Shown here piece after piece: positions 9,399 to 22,327 of a stretch of DNA of 64,000 nt; the first letter of the stretch is position 1, and the number at the start of each line of letters is the position of its first letter. Location: the NCBI RefSeq assembly GCF_900105065.1, contig NZ_LT629749.1, positions 2,542,001 through 2,606,000 of the forward strand, read 5' to 3'. The notes beneath the pieces were generated by a model. The model saw nothing but the letters and a program-made list of their open reading frames with translations, did no database searches and had not been told where the DNA came from. Origin of the DNA: Friedmanniella luteola. GTDB taxonomy: Bacteria; Actinomycetota; Actinomycetes; Propionibacteriales; Propionibacteriaceae. The translations under genes were made by a program, and so were the position numbers.

Positions 9399-10387
9399 CG
9401 CGCCTCCTCCTTGCCACCCAGCAGCCGGTTGACGGCGAAGACCAGGCCGGAGAAGACCAGCGTGATCACCGCGAGCACCACGCCCATGGCGCACGCGACG
9501 CCGAACTGGCCCTTGGTGAAGGCCGTGGTCAGCAGCTGCTGCGACATCACCAGGGTCGAGTTGTTCGGGCCGCCGCCGGGGTTCAGCGCCGCCATGTAGA
9601 CGAACGCGTCCAGTGCGAGGATGCCCATGTAGACGTAGGCGGTCTGCACGTTGTCGCGGATCAGCGGGACCGTGATGGCGACCGCGGTGCGCAGCCGGCC
9701 GGCACCGTCGATCCGGGCCGCCTCGAAGATCTCGGCCGGGATGCCCTTGATCGCGGCCACGAACAGCACCATGTAGAAGCCGACGAAGCCCCAGACGATG
9801 ACGAAGATCGTCGCCGCCATCGCCGTGCGCTCGTCGCCCAGCCAGGGGAAGGACGCGGCGCTGTCCACCCCGATCCTGGTCAGCAGCCCGTTGAGGATGC
9901 CGGCGCTCGGGTCGTAGATCCGGCTCCACATGATGCCGATGACGATGGCCGGGATCACGTAGGGGAAGAAGGACACGACGCGGTAGAAGTCCGAGCCCCG
10001 CAGCCCCCGGGTCTGGCCGCGGCTGCTGCCACCGACCGTGAGCAGCGAGGCGAGCGCCAGGGCGAGCACGATCGTCACCAGCGGCAGGACGAGCACCAGG
10101 ATGATGTTGTTCCGCATCGCCCGCAGGAAGATCGAGTCCGTCAGCACCCGCGCGTAGTTGTCCAGCCCGACGAAGGTCTGGGTGGGGGTGAACCCGCTCC
10201 AGCTGGTCAGGGAGTAGTAGATCGCCTGCAGGAACGGCGACACCACGAAGATCACGTAGATCGCCAGCGGCACCCCGAGGAACACCAGCATGAAGCTGAC
10301 CCGGTCGAAGGTCAGCTTCCGCCGGCGCGGCCGGGCAGGGGCGGCGGCGCCCCGGCCCGGCTGCAGCGGAGTGACGACCGCGGTCAC
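9395..10387 (-). CDS. ngcF: Sugar ABC transporter permease (NgcF/MalF type)
   Basis: 330 residues with six predicted membrane spans after a basic N-terminus, and the EAA-loop motif EIFEAARIDGAGRLRTAV in the C-terminal third. The first periplasmic loop (LTSWSGFTPTQTFVGLDNY) is typical of MalF-like permeases. GTG 10387 overlaps the end of the binding-protein gene by four bases, and its own end overlaps ngcG by four, so the three genes form one operon. Confidence 0.85.
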   Translation of the reverse strand: MTAVVTPLQPGRGAAAPARPRRRKLTFDRVSFMLVFLGVPLAIYVIFVVSPFLQAIYYSLTSWSGFTPTQTFVGLDNYARVLTDSIFLRAMRNNIILVLVLPLVTIVLALALASLLTVGGSSRGQTRGLRGSDFYRVVSFFPYVIPAIVIGIMWSRIYDPSAGILNGLLTRIGVDSAASFPWLGDERTAMAATIFVIVWGFVGFYMVLFVAAIKGIPAEIFEAARIDGAGRLRTAVAITVPLIRDNVQTAYVYMGILALDAFVYMAALNPGGGPNNSTLVMSQQLLTTAFTKGQFGVACAMGVVLAVITLVFSGLVFAVNRLLGGKEEAR

Positions 10388-11796
10388 TTCACCTCGATCT
10401 TCTTGACCGAGTCGTCCTTCGCCACCTTGTCCGTGATCCCCTGCAGCGCCTTGGTCAGGGTCGCCACGTCGGACTTGCCGTCGAGGAAGGTGTTCCAGAC
10501 GACGAGCTGGTCGGTGTTCAGGCCGTAGTAGTCGACGAACTGCCAGGAGAAGATGTTGGTCCCGGCCGCCTCCAGCAGCGTGGTCTGGCTGACCAGCGCG
10601 GTGGAGCCGAAGCCGTCGGCCGGCACGGTGCCCTTGACGATGGTCGGAGCCAGCAGCTCCTTGGCGAAGTTGGTCGCCGCGTCCTTGCTGAGCATGATCC
10701 GCAGCAGCTCCTTGCCGCCGGCGACGTTCGCGGCCTTCGACGGCACCACGAACGGCTCACCGGCGGTGCTGTGCAGCGCCTCGTACGGCAGCGCGCTGCC
10801 GGAGGTGACCGTCGGCTCGGCGGCCCCGGTCATCTTGAAGCCGGACTTGGTCGTGTCCTTCATCTCGTTCTCGATCCACGAGCCCGAGGGGTAGAGGATC
10901 GCGTCCTGGTCGTTGCTCCACTGGGCCTGCGCGGCCGTGAACTGGGTGCCCGACCCGCCCGGCTTGAAGTAGCCCGCGTCGATGATCTTCTTCAGGCCCT
11001 CGAAGACCGACTGGACGGCCGGCTTCGACCAGCAGTCGGGCTCGAGGTTCTCCAGCGCGAGCCGGACCTCGTCGCCGCCCTCCTTGATCGCGGACGCGAT
11101 GGCGAGGGTCTGGTAGTAGGTGGCCGCTTCCTTGCCCCAGGCGAAGAGGAACTTGCCCTTCGCCTTGGCCTTGGTGCCCAGCTCGTAGGCCTCCTCCCAC
11201 GTCTTCGGCGGGGTCCAGCCGTTCTCCTCGAACAGCGACGCCGAGTACCAGAGGGCGTAGACGGTGAGGACGTAGTTCAGGGCCGCGAACTTGCCGTCGA
11301 AGGTGCCGGGCTCGACGACGCCGTCGTAGAGGGTGTCGCGGATCTTCGTGCCCTCGAGGTTCGGGGCGTCGATGACGGAGGTCAGGTCCTCGAGCTGGTC
11401 GACGATCGTGCTGATGCCGATGGCGTTGGCGCCGGAGTTGTCGATCAGGTCCGGCGGGTTGCCGCCGACGAAGCGGGGCTGCAGCTCCTGCGCGATCTGG
11501 GTGGACGGCGCGACCTTCGGCGTCACGGTCGGGTGCACGGTCTTCAGCTTGTCGGCGGCGAACGTCACGTAGTCGATGCCGTAGCCACCCTTGAAGATGA
11601 CGGCGTCGACGGTCGAGCCGTCGGCCACGCCGAACGGGTTCTCCGCCGACACCGCGCCGGTCGGGCCCGAGCTGGCCGCGGGCTCGCCGCCGCCGGCCGC
11701 GCACGAGGCCAGTCCTCCGGCCACCGGGGTGAGGGCGGCCGCCGTCAGCGCGATGCGCAGGAAGTGCCGGCGCTGCAGGGTTCGTGAGGTGTCCAT
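10384..11796 (-). CDS. ngcE: N-acetylglucosamine/chitobiose-binding lipoprotein (NgcE-like)
   Basis: Extracellular solute-binding lipoprotein of the importer, 470 residues from ATG 11796. The N-terminus (RRHFLRIALTAAALTP) looks Tat-like and ends in the lipobox LASC. The segments IFKGGYG, LQPRFVGGNPPDLIDNSGA and SGSWIENEM match what I know of Streptomyces NgcE proteins that take up GlcNAc and diacetylchitobiose. The divergent gene across the promoter region is a GlcNAc-type kinase, which fits import followed by phosphorylation. The longer in-frame extension to 12072 runs through the regulatory region and is not used. Confidence 0.85.
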   Translation of the reverse strand: MDTSRTLQRRHFLRIALTAAALTPVAGGLASCAAGGGEPAASSGPTGAVSAENPFGVADGSTVDAVIFKGGYGIDYVTFAADKLKTVHPTVTPKVAPSTQIAQELQPRFVGGNPPDLIDNSGANAIGISTIVDQLEDLTSVIDAPNLEGTKIRDTLYDGVVEPGTFDGKFAALNYVLTVYALWYSASLFEENGWTPPKTWEEAYELGTKAKAKGKFLFAWGKEAATYYQTLAIASAIKEGGDEVRLALENLEPDCWSKPAVQSVFEGLKKIIDAGYFKPGGSGTQFTAAQAQWSNDQDAILYPSGSWIENEMKDTTKSGFKMTGAAEPTVTSGSALPYEALHSTAGEPFVVPSKAANVAGGKELLRIMLSKDAATNFAKELLAPTIVKGTVPADGFGSTALVSQTTLLEAAGTNIFSWQFVDYYGLNTDQLVVWNTFLDGKSDVATLTKALQGITDKVAKDDSVKKIEVK

Positions 11797-12169
11797 GTGC
11801 TGCCTTTCATCGGGATGCGGGACTGGACCGCGGGGAGGTGACCGGAGAGGGAGGGCGACCCGCCGGGATCCGGTGACCCACTCCACCTGCTGATCGCCGA
11901 CCAGGAGGTGCCGCCACGCCGTCGGACGCCGCTGCGTCCCCGGCGGGATGGGTAGCGTGGGCCCGGTGACCGGACCGGCGGGGACGGCGTGGCGGCCGGC
12001 GACGCGCAGGAGCTCTGCGAAGGCGCTGCACCGGACTCCTCTCGCCCCGTCGAAGTACCGACACTCAAACACAGATGCGCGAGTTTTGCAGTATGTGGGC
12101 TAGATATTGCACGAACTTGCAACACCGCCGACACATTCGGGCCCGCGGGGCCCCGCAGGAGGGTGCGCG
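11797..12169. promoter_or_regulatory. Divergent control region of the ngcEFG-like operon and the GlcNAc-type kinase
   Basis: 373 bases without a credible gene. The stretch 12060-12125 is markedly AT-richer than its surroundings. It holds the palindrome TTGCA-N6-TGCAA (12107-12122) and a related element TGC-N9-GCA (12076-12090); both share the pattern TGCRCGA followed by TTGCA. Such paired sites between divergent transport and kinase genes are typical of a repressor operator. The classical DasR box was not found here. Confidence 0.5.
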
Positions 12170-13108
12170 ATGACCGAGCTCGTGGTGGGCGCGGACGTCG
12201 GCGGGACCTCCACCCGGGTCGCCGTCGCCGACCTCGACGGCCACGTGCTGGCCGTGGCGGCGGGCGGTCCCGGCAACCCGAACCTCGTCGGCACGGCGGG
12301 GTCCGCCGCGGAGATCCGCGCCACCGTCCGGCGCGCCCTCCAGGACCTGCCCGGCCCCGTCCGCGGGGTGGTGATCGGGCTGGCGGGCGGCTCCCGGGCC
12401 GCGGGCGACCCCGCGTTCCTCCCCGCCGCCGTGCCGGGCCCCTCGGGGGTGCCCGCCGCCCTGGTCTCCGACCTCGCCGTCGGCTTCTCCTCGGCGACCT
12501 CCGCGGCGGAGGGCTGCATGGTGATCGCCGGCACCGGGGCCGTCGCGGGCCGCATCAGCGGTGACGACCTGCACCGCCGGCGGGACGGCTGGGGTTACCT
12601 GCTGGGCGACCGCGGCTCCGGCTTCTGGCTGGGCCGGGCCGCCGTCCGGTCCACGCTGGCGGCGCTGGACGAGGAGCGGCCGCTCTCCGCCCTGCACACC
12701 GCCGTCCTGGCCGACGCGGACGCGGAGGACTACCTCGGCCTCGTGGAGGCCAGCTACGCCCACCCGCCGACCTGGCTGGCGCGGTTCGCCCCGCTCGTGA
12801 GCCGGCACGCCGACGACGACCCGGTGGCCGGCGCGATCGCCGACGCGGCGGCGGACCTGCTGGCGGAGACGCTCGCCGGCCTCGACCCCCGACCCGGCGA
12901 GCCGGTGGTGCTGGGCGGCTCGGTGCTCGCCACCCCGGGGCCGGTGCGCGACCGCTTCGCCGCCCGGGTACCGCCCGGCCTGGCGCTGCTGAGTGCGGAG
13001 TCGGGCCTGGTGGGAGCCACCTGGATCGCGCTGCGCCGGCTGGGGAGGGCCTCCGAGGCCCGGCACGCGAGGCTCGTCGCGACCCTCGCCACGGCGCCGC
13101 ACCGCTGA
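12170..13108 (+). CDS. BadF/BadG-type sugar kinase, probable N-acetylglucosamine kinase
   Basis: ATP-dependent sugar kinase of the ASKHA superfamily, 312 residues. The N-terminal phosphate-1 motif GADVGGTSTRVAVADLDG and the central VIAGTGAVAGR and GWGYLLGDRGSGFWLG segments are the signature of the BadF/BadG/BcrA/BcrD ATPase family that includes eukaryotic-type GlcNAc kinase. ATG 12170 follows GGAGG. Divergent from the GlcNAc importer genes, it most likely makes GlcNAc-6-phosphate from the imported sugar; glucosamine is another possible substrate. Confidence 0.8.
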   Translation: MTELVVGADVGGTSTRVAVADLDGHVLAVAAGGPGNPNLVGTAGSAAEIRATVRRALQDLPGPVRGVVIGLAGGSRAAGDPAFLPAAVPGPSGVPAALVSDLAVGFSSATSAAEGCMVIAGTGAVAGRISGDDLHRRRDGWGYLLGDRGSGFWLGRAAVRSTLAALDEERPLSALHTAVLADADAEDYLGLVEASYAHPPTWLARFAPLVSRHADDDPVAGAIADAAADLLAETLAGLDPRPGEPVVLGGSVLATPGPVRDRFAARVPPGLALLSAESGLVGATWIALRRLGRASEARHARLVATLATAPHR

Positions 13109-13164
13109 CCGCGGCCGGGTGACGACACCTGGCACCAGTCGCCCGCTGGTCTGCTGTGTGTGGG

Positions 13165-13170
13165 TAACCT
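13165..13170 (+). promoter_or_regulatory. Candidate -10 of kgd
   Basis: TAACCT after a GT-rich run, about 119 bases before the kgd ATG, implying a leader of roughly 110 nt. The -35 is weak. Confidence 0.3.
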
Positions 13171-13288
13171 AGTCCCGGGCTTGCCCGGAATGCGTACGGA
13201 ATCGTGTTGGGGTGGAGCCTGGGCGCCGGAGCACACCTGCACACCGACGCACGACGACAATCGCACGGAAGAAGGCGACCAGGCCACC

Positions 13289-17173
<3,885 letters not shown>

Positions 17174-17182
17174 GCGGGGCGC

Positions 17183-17362
17183 GTGTACTTCACCGACCGC
17201 GGGATCGAGGAGCTGGAGAAGCGCCGGGGTGACGACGAGGTCACCCTGGCCTGGCTCGCCGAGCAGCTGCGGACGTTCGTCGACCTGAACCCCGAGTTCG
17301 AGACGCCCGTCGAGCGGCTGGCGACCTGGCTGGCCCGGCTCGACGACGACGAGGACGAGTAG
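17183..17362 (+). CDS. Small conserved protein, DUF6104 family
   Basis: A 59-residue acidic protein starting with GTG at 17183, nine bases after the kgd stop: VYFTDRGIEELEKR, a helical middle (TLAWLAEQLRTFVDLNPEFE) and an Asp/Glu tail. I recognise it as the small actinobacterial DUF6104 family, which commonly follows kgd. It has no known function. The tight spacing suggests cotranscription with kgd, hence a possible accessory role in that complex; this is inference. Confidence 0.85.
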   Translation: MYFTDRGIEELEKRRGDDEVTLAWLAEQLRTFVDLNPEFETPVERLATWLARLDDDEDE

Positions 17363-17534
17363 GCGCCCGGGCGGTTCCGACCGGCCGGCCACGCCCTCGC
17401 CGCCCTGCGGCTGACGGTTGGACCGGGCGCGGGACCGCTTGGACGCTGTCGAGCGGTTCCCGCTGGTGCGCCGTCGGGAGGACCCGTGCACCTCCTACGC
17501 GCGCGGTGGGGCGCGTCAGCGGGTCCACCGGTCC

Positions 17535-18062
17535 TCAGCCCTGGGCTGGGCTCGTCCCGGCCCCTCGCACCATCCGGATCTCGGCGACGCCGCCCAGCAG
17601 GTCGTCGACCCTCTCGGCGCCGTCCGGCCGGAACCCGTGCCGGGCGTAGAAGGTGCGTGCGCGGACGTTGGCGCGCAGCACCCACAACGAGCAGGCCGCG
17701 TCCCCGACGGCGGCGGTGAGCAGCCGGTCGCCGACCCCGGTGCCCCACCGCGGGCGCCGGACGTAGAGCGCGTAGAGCTCCACGCCCTCGAGGTCGTCGT
17801 CCCGCTGCGGTCCGGCCGAGACGAAGCCGACGACCTCCTCGCCGGCCACGGCCAGCGTCGTCCCGTGCTCCCCCGCCAGGATCTGCCGCCACCGGTCGAC
17901 CCGCTGGTCCACCGCGGCCAGCGCCGCCGCGAGGGCGTCGCCGTCGACCAGCCCGCCGTAGGCCTCGGCCCAGCAGGTCAGGTGGCAGCGGCCGAGCGCC
18001 TCGGCGTCGTCCGGCCGCGCGCCCCGCAGCAACGGGGCGGGGCCGGGATCGGCGCCGGTCAC
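17535..18062 (-). CDS. GNAT-family N-acetyltransferase
   Basis: 175 residues with the GNAT fold: an N-terminal helix pair (CHLTCWAEAYGGLVDG), beta strands GTTLAVAGEEVVGFVSAG and ELYALYVRRPRWGTGVGDRLL, the latter holding the acetyl-CoA loop R-x-x-W-G-T-G-V-G, and a late RTFYARHGF motif. The acceptor is unknown. Its start overlaps the end of the oxidoreductase gene by four bases, so the two form an operon. Confidence 0.85.
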   Translation of the reverse strand: MTGADPGPAPLLRGARPDDAEALGRCHLTCWAEAYGGLVDGDALAAALAAVDQRVDRWRQILAGEHGTTLAVAGEEVVGFVSAGPQRDDDLEGVELYALYVRRPRWGTGVGDRLLTAAVGDAACSLWVLRANVRARTFYARHGFRPDGAERVDDLLGGVAEIRMVRGAGTSPAQG

Positions 18063-19030
18063 GGCTCGAAGACGACCTTCCCGAAGACTTCACCCGCGGC
18101 GAGCGCCGCGTAGCCCTCGGCGGCGTCGGCCAGCGGCAGGGTGCGGTCGACGACGGGACGCAGCCCGGTGGTTTCCAGCAACCGGAGCAGCGCCTCCAGC
18201 TCGTCGCGCGTGCCCATCGTCGAGCCGACGACGCGCAGTGGCTTGAAGAAGATCTTCGTCAGCTCGGCCCGGCTGGGCTCCGCCCCCGACGTGGTGCCGC
18301 TGATGACCAGCGTGCCACCCGGGCGGAGCGCGTTGACCGAGTGGGACCAGGTGGCCGCGCCGACCGTCTCCATCACGGCGTCCACCCGCTCCGGGAGCCG
18401 CTCCCCCGCCGCGAAGGCGCGGTGGGCTCCCATCTGCACGGCCCGCGCGCCCCGCGCCTCGTCGCGGGAGGTCACCCACACCCGGTAGCCGGCCTGCCGG
18501 CCGAGGGCGACGAGCGCGGTGGCCACGCCGCCGCCGGCGCCCTGGACGAGCACCGTGTCGCCCGGCCGCAGGCCCGACTGGGTGAACAGCATCCGGTAGG
18601 CCGTCAGCCATGCCGTCGGCAGGCAGGCCGCCTCGGCGAAACCGAGCCCGGCCGGCTTGTCGACGAGGTTGGCGGCGGGCACCCGGACGACCTCGGCGTG
18701 GGTGCCCGGGTGCCGCTCGGAGAGCAGCGAGCGCCGGGGGTCGTGGGTGGAGTCGACGCCCGCGAAGCCGGGGTCGTTCACCACCGCGTGCACGACGACC
18801 TCGCGGCCGTCCGCGGTCACCCCGGCCGCGTCGCAGCCGAGGACCATCGGCAGCCGCTCCGCGGGCAGACCGACGCCGCGCAGCGACCAGAGGTCGTGGT
18901 GGTTCAAGGCAGTGGCCCGGACGGTCACCTGCACCCAGCCCTCGGGCACCGGCGGCGGGTCGACGTCGGCGACCCGGAGGCCGGCGAGCGGGTCGTCGGG
19001 GTCGGTCGTGACGGCGAGGGCAGCGAGCAC
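18059..19030 (-). CDS. Zinc-type alcohol dehydrogenase/quinone oxidoreductase family protein
   Basis: 323-residue MDR-superfamily oxidoreductase: a GroES-like N-terminal domain (ATALNHHDLWSLRGVG), then a Rossmann domain with VLVQGAGGGVATALVALGRQAG and VMETVGAATW. The structural zinc cysteines of classical alcohol dehydrogenases are not evident, so it may be a zinc-independent NADPH reductase. GTG 19030 is exactly 7 bases from a TAGGCT hexamer, which predicts a leaderless mRNA. Substrate unknown. Confidence 0.85.
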   Translation of the reverse strand: MLAALAVTTDPDDPLAGLRVADVDPPPVPEGWVQVTVRATALNHHDLWSLRGVGLPAERLPMVLGCDAAGVTADGREVVVHAVVNDPGFAGVDSTHDPRRSLLSERHPGTHAEVVRVPAANLVDKPAGLGFAEAACLPTAWLTAYRMLFTQSGLRPGDTVLVQGAGGGVATALVALGRQAGYRVWVTSRDEARGARAVQMGAHRAFAAGERLPERVDAVMETVGAATWSHSVNALRPGGTLVISGTTSGAEPSRAELTKIFFKPLRVVGSTMGTRDELEALLRLLETTGLRPVVDRTLPLADAAEGYAALAAGEVFGKVVFEP

Positions 19031-19036
19031 AGGGGC

Positions 19037-19042
19037 AGCCTA
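19037..19042 (-). promoter_or_regulatory. -10 of oxidoreductase operon (leaderless)
   Basis: TAGGCT on the minus strand, six bases before GTG 19030. Confidence 0.5.
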
Positions 19043-19098
19043 GGGCCGCCGGGCGCGGACGGGGCGCCGGTGGTCCCGGCCCCGCCCGCCCCCACCGA

Positions 19099-19104
19099 TA
19101 GAGT
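19099..19104 (+). promoter_or_regulatory. -10 of galK (leaderless)
   Basis: TAGAGT, seven bases before GTG 19112; transcription would begin at or one base before the start codon. Confidence 0.5.
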
Positions 19105-19111
19105 TCCGCAG

Positions 19112-20260
19112 GTGACCTCCGCCGACGCCGACGCCGTGACGCAGGACTTCGCCGACCGCCACGGGCACCCGCCCACCGGGGTCTGGGTGGCCCCGGGCCG
19201 GGTCAACCTGATCGGCGAGCACACCGACTACAACGACGGCTTCGTGATGCCCTTCGCGCTGGCCCAGGCCGTCACCGTCGCCGCCGCGCCGCGCGACGAC
19301 GACCGGTGGAGCGTCACCTCGCTGAGCAACGGCGAGACCCAGGAGTTCGGCCGGTCCGACCTGGAGCCGGGGACGAGCGGCTGGCACGCCTACGTGGCCG
19401 GCGTGGTCTGGGCCCTGACCGAGGCCGGTCACCGCGTCAGCGGCGCCGACCTCGTCCTCACCTCCGACGTGCCGATCGGCGCCGGGTTGTCCTCCTCGGC
19501 CGCCCTGGAGTGCGCGGTGCTGGCCGCGCTGGCCGACCTCGACGGGCTGTCGATCGACCCGCTGGAGCGGGCCAAGCTGGCCCGCCGCTGCGAGAACGAG
19601 TTCGTCGGCGCCCCCACCGGGCTGATGGACCAGGCCGCCTCGACGCTCTGCACCGCCGACCACGCGCTCTTCTTCGACTGCCGCACGTTCGAGGCCACCC
19701 AGGTGGCGCTCGACCTCGGCGACGCCGACCTGGAGCTGCTGGTGCTGGACACCAACACCCCGCACACCCACGTCGACGGCGAGTACGCGGACCGGCGGCG
19801 CACCTGCGAGGAGGCCGCCGGGCTCCTCGGCGTGCCGGCCCTGCGCGACGTCACCGACCTGGACGCGGCCCTCGCCGCCCTGCCCGACGCGGTGATGCAG
19901 CGCCGGGTCCGGCACGTCGTCACCGAGAACGCGCGGGTCCGGGCCGCGGCCGAGGTGCTGCAGGCCGGCCGGGTGGCCGAGCTGGCCCCCCTGCTCGACG
20001 CCTCGCACACCTCCATGCGCGACGACTTCGCGATCACCGTCCCCACCGTCGACCTCGCCGTGGAGACCGCGCGATCCGCGGGCGCGCTCGGGGCGCGGAT
20101 GACCGGCGGCGGGTTCGGCGGCTGCATCATCGCCCTCGTCCCGTCCGGCTGGGCCGACGCGGTGGCCGCAGCCGTCGCCGAGGCGTTCGCCGCCGCCGGC
20201 CACGCGGCCCCGCAGCACTTCGTCGGCTCGCCCTCCCAGGGGGCGCACCGCGCCGGCTGA
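19112..20260 (+). CDS. galK: Galactokinase
   Basis: Phosphorylates galactose at C1 (Leloir pathway), 382 residues, GHMP family. The galactokinase signature is RVNLIGEHTDYNDGFVMPFAL near residues 31-52 with the ATP loop GAGLSSSAALECA near 127-139, and a late MTGGGFGGCIIALV motif. Length is normal. No galT or galE adjoins it. The start is GTG, placed immediately after a good -10, with no ribosome-binding site, consistent with a leaderless message. Confidence 0.95.
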   Translation: MTSADADAVTQDFADRHGHPPTGVWVAPGRVNLIGEHTDYNDGFVMPFALAQAVTVAAAPRDDDRWSVTSLSNGETQEFGRSDLEPGTSGWHAYVAGVVWALTEAGHRVSGADLVLTSDVPIGAGLSSSAALECAVLAALADLDGLSIDPLERAKLARRCENEFVGAPTGLMDQAASTLCTADHALFFDCRTFEATQVALDLGDADLELLVLDTNTPHTHVDGEYADRRRTCEEAAGLLGVPALRDVTDLDAALAALPDAVMQRRVRHVVTENARVRAAAEVLQAGRVAELAPLLDASHTSMRDDFAITVPTVDLAVETARSAGALGARMTGGGFGGCIIALVPSGWADAVAAAVAEAFAAAGHAAPQHFVGSPSQGAHRAG

Positions 20261-20465
20261 CCAGCCCCGCGTTGCAATCAGGTTTCCTGCCTGTGCACGG
20301 CCGCAGATCACGCGCGGCGCGTGCGAGGATCGTCTGAGGTGAGCCTTCAACGCCCACCTCGTCGGCGACCGCCCCAGGGTCGGTGCGCCACGTCGGATCG
20401 CAGCAGCGCGCGTCAGCGCCACACCCCGGGACATCTTCTGGATCGGGGTCAGAGGAGGAGAACTC

Positions 20466-21356
20466 GTGAACGTACGTCGAAAGCTCGGCCTGGCGACCGC
20501 CTGCATCGCGGCGCTGGCGCTGAGCGCCTGCGGCTCGGACTCGCTGAGCGGCGAGCCCGCCGGCGCGGGAGCGCCCTCGGTGTCGGTCAGCTCGGACGCG
20601 GACCTGGCGTCGAAGCTGCCGGCGGACATCCGCGAGGCCGGGGTGATCAAGGTGGGCACGGACGCCAGCTACGCCCCCAACGAGTTCCTGGCCGGCGACG
20701 GCAAGACGGTGCAGGGCATGGACGTCGACGTCTTCAACGCCGTGGCGGCCAAGCTGGGCGTCAAGGCCGAGTTCCAGCCGGCCGACTTCTCCTCGATCAT
20801 CACCGGCGTGCAGGGCAACAAGTACGACGTCGGCGTCTCGTCGTTCACCATCAACGACGAGCGCAAGCAGCAGGTCAACATGATCAGCTACTTCTCCGCC
20901 GGCACCCAGTGGGCCACGGCCGCCGGCAACCCGAAGGGCATCGACCCCGAGAACGCCTGCGGCACGACGGTCGCCGTGCAGACCGGCACCGTGCAGGAGA
21001 CCGACGACCTGCCGGCGCGGCAGAAGCAGTGCGGCGCCGACAAGATCGAGATCCTCCAGTTCAAGGGCCAGGACCAGGCCACCAGTGCGGTCGTGACGGG
21101 CAAGGCGGACGCCATGCTGGCCGACTCCCCCGTCGTCGCCTACGCGGTGAAGCAGTCCGCCGGCAAGCTCGAGACGCTGGGCGACATCTACGAGGCCGCC
21201 CCGTACGGCTACGTCGTGCCCAAGGAGGAGACGGAGTTCGCGGACGCGCTCGCCGCCGCCCTGGCGGCCGTCGAGGCCGACGGCAGCTACCAGGCCGCCC
21301 TCACCAAGTGGGGCGTCGAGCAGGGCGCCATCACGGACTTCGCCGTCAACCCATGA
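20466..21356 (+). CDS. Amino-acid ABC transporter substrate-binding lipoprotein
   Basis: 296-residue family 3 periplasmic-type binding protein. A signal peptide ends in the lipobox ALSAC (Cys at about residue 22); the mature part starts [15 protein letters not shown] and includes [16 protein letters not shown] and the late hinge [12 protein letters not shown], all typical of polar amino-acid binders. GTG 20466 has an AGAGGAGGAGA ribosome site. The specific amino acid cannot be read from the sequence. The permease and ATPase follow with four-base overlaps. Confidence 0.9.
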   Translation: MNVRRKLGLATACIAALALSACGSDSLSGEPAGAGAPSVSVSSDADLASKLPADIREAGVIKVGTDASYAPNEFLAGDGKTVQGMDVDVFNAVAAKLGVKAEFQPADFSSIITGVQGNKYDVGVSSFTINDERKQQVNMISYFSAGTQWATAAGNPKGIDPENACGTTVAVQTGTVQETDDLPARQKQCGADKIEILQFKGQDQATSAVVTGKADAMLADSPVVAYAVKQSAGKLETLGDIYEAAPYGYVVPKEETEFADALAAALAAVEADGSYQAALTKWGVEQGAITDFAVNP

Positions 21357-22327
21357 CCACGACAGCGCCGGCCGCACCACCGGTCGCCGAGGAGCGGCCG
21401 GGCCTGATCGAGGCCCGGCCGGTCCGGCACCCGTGGCGCTGGGTGGCGATCGCGGTGCTGGCGGTGCTGGCCCTGATGCTGGTCAACCTGCTGGTCAACA
21501 ACGAGGCGTTCAACTGGCCGTTCGTCTTCCAGGCCATGAACCAGAGCCCGGTGCTCGAGGGCTTCTGGAAGGGCACGATCATCGTGACGGTCCTGGCGAT
21601 GGTGTTCGGCGTCGCGCTGGGCGTGCTGCTGGCCGTCATGCGGCTCTCCGACAACCCGGTGCTGCGCGGGGTCTCCTGGGTCTACACCTGGTTCTTCCGG
21701 GCCATCCCGCGCTACGTGCTGCTGACGATCATGGGCGCGCTGGGCATCCTCTTCCAGCAGGGCATCGCGATCGGCGTGCCGTTCGACTGGCTGATCATCG
21801 ACTGGCTCGGCCTGTCCGGGGACTGGCGCATCGCCACCTTCGACGCCAACGCCCTCTTCGTCGGCCTGGCCGGCGGGGTGATCGGGCTGGCCGCGTCCGA
21901 GGCCGCGTACATGGCCGAGATCGCGCGCGCCGGCATCCTCAGCGTCGACAAGGGCCAGATGGAGGCCGCGCAGGCGCTGGGCATGAGCCGCGGCAAGGCC
22001 ATGCGGCGGGTCGTGCTGCCCCAGGCGATGCGGGTGATCGTGCCGCCGACGGGCAACGAGACGATCGCGATGCTCAAGGACACCTCCCTGCTGCTGGCGA
22101 TCCCCGTCGGCACCGAGCTGTTCTTCCAGCTCCAGGCGATCGGCAGCCGCACCTACCAGACCTTCCCGGTGCTGGTGGCGGCGACGCTGTTCTACCTCCT
22201 CGCCTCGAGCGTGCTGATGGTCGGCCAGGCCTACCTGGAGAAGCGGTTCGGCCGCGGCTTCGGCACCACGGTGAGCTCGGACGCCGACCAGGCGGTCAAG
22301 GGCCTGGCGGCGGGGTCGGCCAAGTGA
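21353..22327 (+). CDS. Amino-acid ABC transporter permease (HisM/GlnP type)
   Basis: 324 residues. An N-terminal cytosolic arm is followed by a membrane segment and a [11 protein letters not shown] run, then the conserved docking loop [20 protein letters not shown]...[10 protein letters not shown] and a final [10 protein letters not shown] motif of polar amino-acid permeases. ATG 21353 overlaps the binding-protein stop (ATGA), and the 3' end overlaps the ATPase start (GTGA). Confidence 0.92.
   Translation: MTTTAPAAPPVAEERPGLIEARPVRHPWRWVAIAVLAVLALMLVNLLVNNEAFNWPFVFQAMNQSPVLEGFWKGTIIVTVLAMVFGVALGVLLAVMRLSDNPVLRGVSWVYTWFFRAIPRYVLLTIMGALGILFQQGIAIGVPFDWLIIDWLGLSGDWRIATFDANALFVGLAGGVIGLAASEAAYMAEIARAGILSVDKGQMEAAQALGMSRGKAMRRVVLPQAMRVIVPPTGNETIAMLKDTSLLLAIPVGTELFFQLQAIGSRTYQTFPVLVAATLFYLLASSVLMVGQAYLEKRFGRGFGTTVSSDADQAVKGLAAGSAK

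Noticed and set aside
10384-12072. Longer ngcE start at 12072
   Set aside because: It would include the divergent regulatory region and destroy the signal peptide; ATG 11796 gives a clean lipoprotein.
11797-12169. DasR box expected near GlcNAc genes
   Set aside because: No ACTGGTCTAGACCAGT-like palindrome was found; only the TTGCA/TGCAA elements.
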